Of a stretch of DNA of 64,000 nucleotides, positions 22,417 through 32,819 are shown piece by piece (position 1 is the stretch's first letter; each line of letters opens with the position of its first letter). The stretch spans positions 883,882-947,881 of the forward strand of contig OY725501.1 in the NCBI GenBank assembly GCA_963281255.1. The letters run 5' to 3'. The position numbers were made by a program, and so were the translations under genes. The notes below the pieces were generated by a model. That model did not search any database. It was not told the origin of the DNA and was given only the letters and a program-made list of their open reading frames with translations. Origin of the DNA: Aphrocallistes beatrix (taxonomy: Eukaryota; Porifera; Hexactinellida; Sceptrulophora; Aphrocallistidae).

Positions 22417-22744
22417 ATGGCAACAACAAATGCTAACTATACTCTTCCAAACTCTTCATCCCCTCTCTCTATTGGCTATTATTCAGATTCACCGACAGAC
22501 ACTACTGGACCAACTCGGAATTTGGTCGGGGCGTGTACTGCAAATTTTTCTATTAAAAAAGAAGAACCTCAGCTCTCTCATTATTCTATGCAAATTTCTC
22601 AGTGTAGGAGTCCAGAAGATATACATTTAGACCAGAAAAACTATGGAATTGGACTTGGTACTCCACCTGAGAGCCCTAAAAACAAGCCTTCTACACTCCA
22701 AATTGCAGATTCTCCAGGATTTTCGCCACCATCCTCAACAATGG
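22417..22744 (+). CDS. Nuclear receptor, NR2A/HNF4-like: exon 1 (N-terminal A/B region)
   Basis: This first coding exon gives 109 codons plus one base. The ATG at 22417 is chosen because it is the first in-frame Met after an in-frame TGA at 22339. The reading ends with SPPSSTM and the split codon G|AT before the donor GTATGT at 22745. Joined to the acceptor at 27108 it continues [10 protein letters not shown] with the frame kept. The region is Ser/Thr/Pro-rich and low in secondary structure, as expected of a receptor A/B transactivation domain. It has several SP/TP sites (SPEDIH, GTPPESP, FSPPSS) and one IKKEE sequence that fits a SUMO consensus. No homologue can be named from this exon alone; its assignment rests on the splice match to the DNA-binding exon. 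Confidence is moderate for the start and good for the donor. Confidence 0.75.
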
Positions 22745-23546
22745 GTATGTATTTTTTTCTACTATATATCTTTAAATTGAGTTCTAGTTCTTAGAATCCT
22801 TTTTCCTTAGTGGGGATTCCAGATTCCATTAGAGAAATCAAATTGTGAAAAATACAAATCTGTCTACTATCCTATACATAGGCCGTTCTGGGTGCACTCT
22901 GAGATTATTTGAGGTAAAAGTTCATACTTTTGACTTATTAAATTAGATTGGTATGCCCCATGAAATATGCACAATAAAGAGTCGTACATGGAATGACCAT
23001 TTATTAGATAACCACAATACATTGTATTATATGAAAACGTTTTCAAGGTATAGTGTAACCTCTAGAAACGGGGTGTCAGGGACGCAAGGTTTTTGTAAAT
23101 ATATGTGATATTTCTCTGGAGTAATTATGTCTCACTTTAAAAAATTTATGATGTTAGATTTTATTGATTTTATAGTTCTACTTGTCAATTGCATAAACCC
23201 CATTTCGGAATACCAAATGACTAAAATGTTTGGTATTTTGTCTGGTAATTTTGAGGTCATAATTTTACAAAATTTCCGATCCCAAATCTTTCAAACCAAT
23301 AATACTCAAAACTATTCACAATTTTCGCTTTTTGAGCAAAATTAACGTATCTTTATCCTCCTCCTTTCACTCGACTGGTTCAGAACCACGATCAGAATCC
23401 GTTTTGAAGGATATGTGTTTTAAAGGCAAATGTTGCCACAAATTCTGACTGCTTACACCATGTCTAAAAACGTTCTCAGATCGTGATCTCAAAACCATTC
23501 AGATGTAACTAGAGACAACCTATATATATATATATATATAGTCAGG
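22745..23546. other. Receptor intron 1, first part: no feature
   Basis: It starts with the donor GTATGT. AT-rich intron sequence without recognisable repeats. A 72-codon ORF at 23127-23345 looks fortuitous. Confidence 0.5.
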
Positions 23547-24530
23547 GCATAGCCTACTCTAATAATGCCTCACAGTAGACTGAAAATTATGGGCTAGGGA
23601 TGAAGTAGTAGCCAAATGGATTAATACACGATTAACCTAAAATCGTTAACCATGTAGAATAGGCATTAAGAATGTATTACCAGCATACACAAACATGGTA
23701 CCAAAGTACATACAGTATATCCTTTGAAAAATTTTCGATTAGTCATCATATCATTGTGCGCAGCATTCTAAGGACAATTTTAGCGTTTTATCTATGCTGT
23801 TTTAACCCTATTTCTAAATGGTATTAAGGTGTGATTTTTGTGTAGAACCAAGATTAGTACGAGTTGATTTGAAAAATTTAGATTTTTTCAATGGAATGTT
23901 GTCACATTACTGCGTTGCTATGGTAAAACATTTAGGTCAGTTTGGGCCATTTCGTGCAAACTCTAGTAACTATATCTTCAAATTTGATCGTGTTTGATAG
24001 GCAATGGACTACTTCCTATTAGGTGATAATACAACTTGAACTTCTAAATTCTACGAGTTTTGAGTTATGAGTTGATTTTAAGAATGTGACCAAAACACTA
24101 AATTGTTGCATAACTCTCTCTATAGTCTGTGAATTTAGAAGTTTAGATTGTATTACTACCTAATAGAAAGTAGCCAATTGCCTATCAAATACGATCAAAT
24201 TTGAAGACATAGTTCTTACAGTTGGCAAGATATGGCTCAAACTGATCAAAATGATTAACCATAGCAACGTAGGAATGTAACAACATTCCATTGAAAAATT
24301 CTAAATTTTTCAAATCAACTCGTACTAATCTTAGTTCTACACAAAAATTCTACCTTAATAAGCCAAAATCGTACTTAAAATGACCTGTTCCGCAATGATA
24401 TGATGACTAATCGAAATTTTGACAACGGATATATGTAATTTGATGCCATGTTTATATATGCTGGTAATCCATTCGGCTATTACCGCATCCTTGGTTATTT
24501 TACTGTGAGGCATTATTAGAGTAGGCTATG
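23547..24530. mobile_element. ~1-kb foldback element in intron 1
   Basis: The left end GCATAGCCTACTCTAATAAT plus GCCTCACAGTA pairs with TACTGTGAGGCATTATTAGA plus GTAGGCTATG. Arms of roughly 400 bp face each other around a centre where CCATAGCAACG-type phrases occur. It belongs to the same family as 44178-45178. Confidence 0.8.
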
Positions 24531-24531
24531 G

Positions 24532-24606
24532 TCAGGGTTTCTTATTACTAACCCGCTTAATATGAACATACTTTTATTATGAACTAACCTCCTGGGTCCC
24601 AATTTC

Positions 24607-24608
<2 letters not shown>
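24532..24608. mobile_element. Fragment of the CAGTCAGGGTCGC pogo MITE
   Basis: GTCAGGGTTTCTTATTACTA, ACCCGCTTAATATGAACAT and CTAACCTCCTGGGTCCCAAT match the left half of 62739-62934. A long TA microsatellite follows. Confidence 0.75.

Positions 24609-24668
<60 letters not shown>
24609..24668. repeat. TA microsatellite
   Basis: About 30 TA units, between a pogo MITE fragment and a complete pogo MITE. Similar tracts lie at 7632-7692 and 52093-52138. Confidence 0.95.
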
Positions 24669-24671
<3 letters not shown>

Positions 24672-25082
24672 TGGAACCTGTATATAACGGCCACCCAAGG
24701 GACTGGAAAAAATTGGCCGTTATACACAGGTGGCCGTTATATACAGGTGATTGTCTTAATCGCCAAAAGGTATCAACGTAGTGCAATGAATATCAAGTTT
24801 TTAGAAATCTATTACTTGAAGTAATATAATGAAACTTGTTTATCGTTCGTAACAGGTCCTGTCATAAACACATAAAAATGTGAAAAAGGTGATGGTCGTT
24901 ATAGACAGGTATTGACCATTATAGATAGTAAGGGACTGCAAATGGGTGGCCGCTGGCCGCGTTGAGCAGGTGACCGCTATACACAGGGTCAATATTATGG
25001 AATTTCGGATGGGACTGTTCAATGGTGACCGCTATAGACAGGTGACCGTTATACAGAGTGGCCGTTATAGCAGGTTCGACTG
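24669..25082. mobile_element. pogo-type MITE (CAGTGGAACCTGTATATAACGG family), 414 bp
   Basis: The ends CAGTGGAACCTGTATATAAC and GTTATAGCAGGTTCGACTG are related inverted repeats next to TA. The phrase GGCCGTTATA..CAGGT repeats along both halves. Confidence 0.85.
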
Positions 25083-25090
25083 TATATATA

Positions 25091-25761
25091 TTAGTGTGCT
25101 CTAAAAAATTCTAAAGTTTGAATCTCTAGATGCACACTCTTCAAATAGTATGCCTTGATCACCAAGTAATTTTCATGCAATTTGGGGATGGTTTAGTGGT
25201 CGCGCAAAGTAGTCTCCCTCTCGTGCTAATTTATAATGGAATATGTCTGGGTTGAGTCCAAAAGTTGTAAAAGGCGTACTTCTGATATCTAAATAAACTA
25301 TTAACTTTATTTTCGTGATATTTGAGGGTGGTTTTATATCAGCTAATAATACATTTAATAACCTAAAATCTACCAGTCCCGAGATATTGGTGAAAATAGT
25401 TGAGACCATTAATAATTTCAAGTATGAAGGCTAGTCCCAACTGTTTTCACCAATATCTCGGAACTGGTAGATTTTAGGTTATTAAAATGTATTAATAGCT
25501 GATATAAAACTACCCTCAAATATCACGAAAATAAAGTTACTAGTTTATTTAGATACCAGAAGTACGCCTTTTACAACTTTTGACCTCAACCCGGACATAT
25601 CCCATTACAAATTAGCACGAGGGGGAAGCTACTTTGCGCGACCACTAAACCATCCCCAAATTGCAAGAAAATTTTATGGTGAATACTTGGTGATCAAGGT
25701 AAATCACATGAAGAGTGTGCATCTAAAGATTCAAACTTTCGAATTTTTTGGAGCACCCTAA
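25091..25761. mobile_element. Near-perfect palindromic element, ~670 bp
   Basis: The ends TTAGTGTGCTCTAAAAAATT and AATTTTTTGGAGCACCCTAA match, and so do the arms over about 300 bp (GTAGATTTTAGGTTATTA, GTACGCCTTTTACAACTTTT and so on), with only a short centre. The second copy is 50381-51026. Confidence 0.88.
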
Positions 25762-25781
25762 TATATACACGTATCTATATA

Positions 25782-26292
25782 CAGTCGACTCTCGTTAATA
25801 CGAACACGGATAAGGAGTACAATCGGATAAGAAGTACAAGTTTTGATTCCCCAACCTAATCTATGGCAAAATATATACAAACGAACTCCGGTTAACACGA
25901 ACACGGATAAGACGAAATATCGGATAATAAGTACGATTTGTGGGTCCCCTTCAGTGCGTTTTCAATACTAAATACATCGGTTAATACGAACAAGGATAAT
26001 ACGAACAGGTGTGTGCCTACGAGCACTTTGAATATGGTACGTAGTATGTACGTAGATATATACTAGACAGATATTTCTCAATGAAAATACAGTCGAATCT
26101 CGTTATAATACAACATGGATAATGAGTTCACTATTTGACAAGTGCAATTTCATACTCTCACGTAGTTATCACTATGTATATTAAGTATTTTGGACAAATG
26201 TGGCTATGTACGTACTTCGGTTAATGCGTACTCCGGATAAGGAGTACAAATCTCCACGGTCCCTTGGTGTACGTGTTAACGAAAGTCGACTG
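25782..26292. mobile_element. pogo-type MITE (CAGTCGACTCTCGTTAA family), second copy
   Basis: CAGTCGACTCTCGTTAATAC at the left and GTTAACGAAAGTCGACTG at the right, next to TA. It reads as the inverse of 12456-12932, including TACGTACCATATTCAAAGTG. Confidence 0.85.
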
Positions 26293-26308
26293 TATATGTA
26301 TATATATA

Positions 26309-26930
26309 TACAAGCTCGCTTCGCTTGCTTGCGTTGCGCGGCTGGCGGACACTGTGTCCGCCAGAGACGTCTTTTGGGTGCCTAGGTTCATAATAATTAA
26401 ATTAAAAGGTAGATAACATCTCGGAATACTTCTGTCCTACTGTTATAACCGACTTCACACTCGAAAATCACAAAATTTGTCAATTTGTCAATTTTTGCTT
26501 AGTAATGATGACTTCATAACGGAGTGATGAGTCATCATTTTTGTTGTAAGTTATATCATTTTGATTTTTGGAATGTGGGGATCTTTTGGCTATGGCTCCA
26601 CTAAGTTCTGATTTCAGACGAAAAAATCATGGAATTATGACGTTATTTTCATTCTTTTTATAATTAGCAATTTCAGTTTCTATAACTCAGCCATTTTAGA
26701 TGAAAGGAGGCTGAAATTTTAAGAGAATGTGTATATTAATATATCTCAAATATCATACGACCTTCATCAAAAACTGATGACTCATCAACCTGTTATGACG
26801 TCATCATTACGCATCACAATATGGAAATTGAAAATTTTGTGATTTTTGAATGATATCGTTTATAACTGTACGACAGACGTATTTTGGGTTGTTATTTACC
26901 TTATGATTAGTTATATAATGTGAATCTCTT
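26309..26930. mobile_element. Two Fam1 pieces in inverted arrangement
   Basis: 26309-26550 reads forward from ACAAGCTCGCTTCGCTTGC to GAGTGATGAGTCATC. From about 26560 the sequence switches to the inverted body (TTGGCTATGGCTCCACTAAG ... TATGACGTCATCATTACGC ... ACAGACGTATTTTG). It looks like a snap-back or recombination product of two copies. Confidence 0.7.
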
Positions 26931-27107
26931 TTTTCTTTAACATCTATGTTTCTCCAATGCGGATTTACAAGCAATTCAGGCGCATTTGTATTCTTTCCTC
27001 AGGGAGTGTATAAACCATCTCAGATATATCTTAAATATCTAAAAGCTTTAATGATAATTATTTTAAATAGTATATGACTTTATGACTCTATTTTATTATA
27101 TTTTTAG

Positions 27108-27407
27108 ATATGTTGATTTCTCCAACTCTTGGAAATAGTGCTAATAGTGTCTCATCTATATTAAATGGATCTGGACCATCTTCTCCAAGTTTAGGTCCAT
27201 GTTTAATTTGTGGGGATAAAGCAACTGGCAATCACTTTGGAGTTTTGTCTTGTGAGGCTTGTAAGAGTTTCTTTAGGCGAAGTGTACGAAGTAACGCACG
27301 ATATTGTTGTCGTAACTCCAGAGATTGTACTGTTGAAAAGCATACGAGAAATAGGTGCCAGTTTTGCAGATTTCAGAAATGTTTACAGATGGGCATGAAA
27401 AAAGAGG
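27108..27407 (+). CDS. Nuclear receptor, NR2A/HNF4-like: exon 2 (DNA-binding domain)
   Basis: This 300-bp exon lies between the acceptor TATTTTTAG and the donor GTGAGT. It encodes a short Ser/Gly linker and a complete C4-type double zinc-finger domain. Finger 1 has [20 protein letters not shown] plus CKSFFRRSV. Finger 2 has YCCRNSRDC and [20 protein letters not shown]. All eight zinc-binding cysteines are present. The P-box is CEACKS, whereas HNF4 proteins have CDGCKG and most NR1/NR2 members CEGCKG; CEACK is shared with ERR-type receptors. The D-box is RNSRD. The domain would bind DNA in the nucleus at hormone-response-type half sites; half-site choice may differ because of the P-box. The phase-1 end joins exon 3 to give KKEAVQEER, the T/A-box extension typical of HNF4 (KKEAVQNER in vertebrates). 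Domain identity is near certain; subfamily placement is an inference. Confidence 0.95.
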
Positions 27408-27543
27408 GTGAGTTTGTGTTTTGGACTTATATTGCTTTGTGTCATTCACTACCTTAAGCTTATAAATCAATAGTTAAAAAATATTTCACACCATAGGTGC
27501 ATAATAGGGGGGAGAGCAATGTGTTATAAAGTTCCCTATAGTC
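27408..27543. other. Receptor intron 2, first bases
   Basis: It begins with the donor GTGAGT. From about 27500 (GTGTTATAAAGTTCCC) it matches the start of the repeat copy at 32890, so the nested repeats of 27.5-30.7 kb begin here. Confidence 0.6.
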
Positions 27544-27996
27544 CAGGGGTTCTCAACCTTTTAAGAACTGCGTATCCCCTGAGGCGAAAGGAAAAGTCCA
27601 GGTACCCCCCTCATTCAAATCTAGCAAGATTCCGCTAAATAATTATATGTTGATATAATTTGTAATATGATAAACACAACATAATTAAATTTTAAAATGA
27701 TCTGAAATTATGTGAAATAGCAATATATTTTTAGAATTTATATCTAGAAATTAAAACTCTAAAATGGTATAGTCAAATGAAGTTCATAAATTCGTGTCAA
27801 AATATATACTGGTAATTAGCAACCTTGCATAATTATTAACCAAAGAATACGTACTGTCATAATTACGGTTTATTTTTGACAGGTCTCGAATCAGAAGTAA
27901 TTACCAGACATAATTTCATATTACGTTTAGACATTTAAAGTTGGTTCAGCGTACCCCTCGAAAAACACCTGGCGTACCCCAGGTTGAGAACCCCTG
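27544..27996. mobile_element. hAT-type MITE, 453 bp, 8-bp TSD
   Basis: The ends CAGGGGTTCTCAACCTTTT and GGTTGAGAACCCCTG are flanked by a perfect CTATAGTC duplication (27536-27543 and 27997-28004). It resembles MER5/Charlie-type hAT MITEs. Confidence 0.93.
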
Positions 27997-28529
27997 CTAT
28001 AGTCCATGAGCCAGGGGAGTTGGTGGGTCCAAATCGAGGGGCTAACGCTAATGTTGATTTTTGGCAAGCTATATACTCCTAGAGTTGGAAAATATATGAT
28101 GGACTTGCAGGAAAGGTAGCTTTTGGTTGTTACTGGTGTTATTCCTCACCGACTGTCAGATATTCGGGCGAAACCCCCTTTCACAAAAATAATAATAAAT
28201 GACAATATAGTATATGGGTTTTAAGCTTCTAGTTGCACTCAGTTGACCGAGCGGAGTCGAAAAAGGGGTCATTCGATATGTTACAAATGTTTTGAAAATG
28301 CTATGGTGTCACATTCTTGGGTTGCCATAGTGTTGCTAGGGTGATAAAGTGCTCCAAATATAGTATTGTGACCCCTCAAATTGCTGGAGTTTTCTTCTCA
28401 TTACGAAGTGGTCAGGGATTAGTCGTCAGGGACCTGCTTTAAGGCTATGATGCAGACTAAAAAGTGATACAATTCAACATTCCTTGTAGATAACCTAACT
28501 ACGCTTGTCATTTGTCATGCTAACAAAAA

Positions 28530-29262
28530 TGTCAGTACACCAAATGATCAATAAATATCACAGTTAAATCCCTCATCATCTGAGTAATCTTGCGGATCTC
28601 GCACTTGATTGTTCTCTTCATGCCAATTGTGCATTTTAATCCGTTGACAAGGCAATGGCAATTTAGTAACTTGCAGACAGAGGTGCACTTGTAAGATAAG
28701 ATTTCAATGATGACATCTGGGGCTAGTAGTCCTATCATCCAGCGAATCTCAGGTTTCCCATCTTCAATGATCCACCCATGACCACTTGGATTGGGAATCT
28801 TGGGATATTGTTCAAGAGCTCGATGCCTCACTTCAGTCTGGAAATTTGCCCGAATTCAATGCATGAAGATTCAATTTTCACAAGGGGGGCAGCTGTCCTG
28901 ATTTGACCTCCCCTTTCTTTGCCCTGAACAATTGAAAGCGTAGCTCATTCACAGTGGTAGATGGGTATTTGTTAGCATATAGCTTACAGGTGAACTCGTG
29001 AAGCACATTGAAGAGGTCTCTTGTAATTGACCATTCCTTTTCCAGCTTGGTAAATAATTGTTGGTACTTCCTGGTCTTCTGCATTAACTTCAAAGCACTG
29101 ACTTTACCTTTTCCTCCAAAAGCACTAGCTGTGTCACATCTTGTGAAAGAATGCCTTCCAGGAAGTGCACGGCATATGTCGTGACCAACGGCAGCAGCAA
29201 CCTTTGCACGTCAACGAATCTCTCTCTGCTTTTGGTTCCACATTTTATGTACACCTAACAAG
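28530..29262 (-). pseudogene. Remnant of an unnamed Cys-rich family with a GCDT..SAFxGKGK-like motif
   Basis: Minus-strand frames read, in order: ICRALPGRHSFTRCDTASAF plus GGKGKVSALKL; then LFNVLHEFTCKLYANKYPST and VNELRFQLFRAKKGE plus QLPPL; then VRHRALEQYPKIPNPSGHGW; then IRWMIGLLAPDVIIEILSYK plus CTSVCKLLNCHCLVNGLKCT. The same ordered motifs (HAFTGCDTTSAFxGKGK, E.FTC.LYG, LPPT, a WM..PAP segment, and a C-terminal C.C...C....C.C....L.CT cluster) recur in uncharacterised proteins of cnidarians, arthropods and other animals, often transposon-linked; function unknown. Frameshifts separate the pieces and the start is missing. Its position between long inverted arms suggests it was cargo or the protein of that element. 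Confidence 0.6.
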
Positions 29263-30186
29263 AAAAATTATAGACGAATGAAAGGCAAATATTAAACACA
29301 TCTGAATCTTCTGATGATATAATGATGGAACTAGACTCTTCAGCTGCATGTTTTGCATGTAATATGATGACGACAAAATACACCTCCATTGCTTTATTTT
29401 ATGGCCAGCTACAATGTTGCCGAAGAGAAGACCATTCTCTGACCCAAGGAATTATCTAAGAGCGCGAGATGCTCCTTTAAGCCTATGATTTTAAGCCTCA
29501 AAGTGTTTAGGAGCGTGTAAATCCAGAATAATGCCCAATTTACCCAATATTATAATGTTATTTATCGATTTAGGCGTATGAAAATTTAGAAATTTTAGAT
29601 TAGGATCGTATCTCTGGAAGGCTGTATAATACCCTGCTCTGACCCACGGTTAACTCGCTTGAATCGTATCACTTCATCTTAACATAACTGTTAATACAAA
29701 ATGATACCAAAATCATAATTTTAGTCTGCATCATGGACTTAAAGCAGGTCCCAGACCACTTGAATATTTAGAGGTGATATTCGTAATGAGAACAAATTTT
29801 TCCAGCAATTTGAGGGGTCACAAGACAATATTCGCCGCACTTTATCACCCTAGCAACCCAAGAATGTGACACCATAGCATTTTCAAAACATTTTGTGACA
29901 TATCGAGTGACCCCTATTTCGAATCCGCTCGGTCAACTGAGTGCAACTAGGAGCTTAATATCCATATATATGGTCATTTAATATAATTTTTGTGAAAGGG
30001 GGTTTCGTCCGAATATATGACAGTTAGTCAGGAATAACGCCAGTAACAACCAAAAGCTACCTTCCCTGCAAGTCCATCATATATTTTCCAACTCTGGGAT
30101 TATATAACTTGCCAAAAATCAACATTAGCGTTAGCCCCTCGAGGTGGTACCTTTTTGTCTTTAATTTGACTTCTGGCTCATGGACT

Positions 30187-30715
30187 ACTGCGCCCAGCAT
30201 GAAAATTAATCGACATATGCCATATACGTCACTTTTACAGTTCCATCCTTAATATAATGTGATACTACTTGAAGTAGATGTTAGAAGCCTTTAGCCAACC
30301 ACACTATAATTGTATTATGATAGCGGTATTATCTTAATCTCAACAAATCATGTTTTTGCTGAAGGCAGACGCATTTTTCTGATGTCGCGAAACAATTAAT
30401 CCAACAACTCAGCCCTATCCAACATATCCCTCACCTCAGTAGCGGCTCCACGGGGGGGGGGCAGGGGGGCAATGGCCCCCCAAATAAAGTGATAAAGTTG
30501 CCTTCTACTTTTTCTTCTTGATTTTTATGCATCAAAATGAATGAACAATCAGATAAATTAGATCAAAATTCCCCCCAAACCAAGATCCTAGCTATGCCCC
30601 TGAATTAACCCTGGTCTTCTCATTCTAGGACAGTCGAATTTCAGTTGGCCCCATAAATTAAAATCCCTGGAGCCGCCACTGCCTCTCCTAAATGGAATGT
30701 CCCTTCCCAGCGTTG
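30187..30715. repeat. Repeat copy R1 (with 27500-27538), host of the long-TIR element
   Basis: CCAGCATGAAAATTA, TACTTGAAGTAGATGTTAGA, AAACAATTAATCCAACAACT and CCTCAGTAGCGGCTCC line up with 32895-33600. Both copies hold a hAT MITE at the same place. Confidence 0.7.
30437..30681. mobile_element. hAT-type MITE, 245 bp
   Basis: The ends CAGTAGCGGCTCC and GGAGCCGCCACTG lie between CCTCACCT and CCTCTCCT (seven of eight matching). A G run follows the left end. It is shared with 33591-33916. Confidence 0.85.
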
Positions 30716-30907
30716 CTATATAAATCCATTTTCATAAATTGAGACTATTTCTCGAAAACCATAGCAGCTAGGCGTTTAAATTTGTTCTTATATGATAAGG
30801 ATAGACTCCTTTAAATGAGGTTGTCAATCTCGCGTCCTGGAACTTGGGTCGGTTGTGTTACTTGTGTATTATTGTTTTCTCGTAATGCACTCAAGTTAGA
30901 CATGGGA

Positions 30908-31442
30908 AATGTATCCTTACTATTAAAACTCGACTAATGTGTATGTGTGTAATATATATATGTAACGAATTGATTGAAGAAACTACCAGGCACAGAAAGC
31001 TGATTTTTGGCATGTTGGAGTTTTTTGGCTATGACTCCACTAAGTTCTGACCTCAGACGAAAATGTCGACTCATCATGGAATTATGACGTCATTGTCCCC
31101 TTTTTCATAATTGGAAATTTCAGTTTTTCGACCATAACTCAGCTATTTTAGGTGATAGAAGGCTTAAATTTTAGGTGATAGAAGGCTTAAATTTTACATA
31201 TGATATAACTATCATCAAAAAATGATGACTCATCGCTCTGTTATGCCGTCAACATTACGCATCAAAATTTTAAAAATTGACAAATTTGATGATTTTTCGA
31301 CTGATATCAATTTGAACGGTAAGACCGACATTTTTGGAGATGTTATCTCCCTTATAATTAATCAATGTGACCCCAGGGAGCCTCTGGCGGACATAAAGTG
31401 TCCGCCAGCCGCGCAGCGCAAGCAAGCGAAGCGCGCTTGTTA
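30908..31442 (-). mobile_element. Fam1 MITE copy, inverted, near full length
   Basis: TCCTTACTATTAAAACTCGA opens it. The body runs through TATGACGTCATTG and ends AAGCAAGCGAAGCGCGCTTG. A 22-bp internal duplication (TTTTAGGTGATAGAAGGCTT) occurs near 31148-31190. Confidence 0.85.
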
Positions 31443-31446
31443 TTGT

Positions 31447-31968
31447 TAAATAGGAAGTCATATTTTTGGAGTCTATTGGCCATGTTTCCTCACCTCAACT
31501 AATCATGGATGTGAGTTATGTTATTTTCACACCTGTTATTCACAAATTTCAGGTAAATTTACTTAGAGATTCTGACCTGTTTAATCACATTTTAAAGCGT
31601 TGTTAATAATGGTTAGTGGTTTTCAGAGAATCAAAGAGGGGACGGGTTGATTAAAAAAATTAAAATTCTAATGGAATATTTGACATTCCAACGTTTCTGT
31701 AGCAATTTTGGAATCTAGCAACATCCCATTTGAAATTTTCAATTTTTTTCGAAATCAACCCGTCCTCTCCTTAATTTTCTCTGAAAATCATACATTAATT
31801 ATTATCACTAAAATTTTTTATACCAGGGCCGAATATCGCCAAAATTGATCTTAAATCTGTAAAAAACAGGTGTGAAAACCATATAACTCACATTCTACAC
31901 ATAGTTGACCTAGACAATATGATCGGACCAATGACTCCAAAAATGCAACTTCATATTTAAAACCCGCG
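31447..31968. mobile_element. Foldback element, ~520 bp
   Basis: The left end AATAGGAAGTCATATTTTTG plus GAGTC and the right end GACTCCAAAAATGCAACTTC plus ATATTT are inverted copies, as are TAACTCACAT..GTGAGTTAT and the AATGGAATATTTGACATTCC centre. Confidence 0.75.
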
Positions 31969-32113
31969 CTTGGCAAGGTGTTTTGTAGCGTCATTTCCTG
32001 TTTAAGCCATTTTCAATGGGAAGCCATACAAGTTAGGGGTCTGACTATAAATAGAAAAAATCACTTAGCCAAGCGCAGGTTAACAACATTTGCCATGTTT
32101 AACTTGAGCGGTT

Positions 32114-32675
32114 TAGGGTGGGGGAGCTGCACATGTCAGAATTTCTAGTTATGATTTTGTCAGAATAATTAGTTCTGCACATGCCAGAATCGGTTTTATC
32201 GAGTTCTGCACATGTCAGAATCGGCTATTATAGAGTTTTGCACATGTCAGAATCAGTTTTATCGAGTTATGACTTTGTTAGAATGGGAGTCAAATTCTAC
32301 TCTAGTTTCGTGGGAGGGTGGTTGAGTGGCATTTTATTTCTTTTTAGATTGAATGGAAGAGCGAAAGTGAGCAGTTTCGAGAGTAATATGTAAAATAAAG
32401 ATGTGAAAAGGGGCATTTTATGTTCGGAATAGTGTCCATTTGAGTCTGAAAGTGGCATTTTACGAGGTGGTCGAGTAGCATTTACTAGAACTATAGAAAT
32501 TACATTCTAACAAATGCAGAACTCTAGAAAACCGATTCTGACATGTGCAGAACTCTACATTAGCCGATTCTGACATGTGCAGAACTCTATTATAGCCGAT
32601 TCTGACATGTGCAGAACTAGATATTCTGACAAAATCATAGCTCCAATTTCTGACATGTGCAGGCTCCCCGTTTAG
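32114..32675. mobile_element. Foldback with tandem arms (GCACATGTCAGAATCGG units)
   Basis: The left arm has repeats of GTTCTGCACATGTCAGAATC, the right arm repeats of GATTCTGACATGTGCAGAAC. The ends are GGGGAGCTGCACATG and CATGTGCAGGCTCCCC. The flanks share TTTAGGGT on each side. The non-repetitive core contains GTGGCATTTTA-type sequence also found, inverted, in the 41413 and 48473 elements. Confidence 0.85.
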
Positions 32676-32819
32676 GGTATCAATAATACACAATGGATCA
32701 AAATTCCAGGTATGAGATTGAACGTCTACAGCCCACTTAAATGAATCTACGATGATTTGTAGCATCTACAGCATATTAAGTGGTAATACTTTTTGTAGCT
32801 GAATTCAATGAATTTCGAG

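Larger units (their letters stand above)
27539..30186. mobile_element. Long-TIR element (~2.2 kb without its hAT insertion) carrying a Cys-rich protein remnant
   Basis: The ends TAGTCCATGAGCCAG and CTGGCTCATGGACTA begin inverted arms of about 470 bp (28002-28475 and 29725-30186; e.g. GAGGGGCTAACGCTAATGTT, GTTGACCGAGCGGA and their complements). Between the arms lies a minus-strand coding remnant (28530-29262). The left end is cut by a hAT MITE at 27544-27996. The element itself sits inside another repeat whose other copy is at 32820-33945. Confidence 0.75.
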
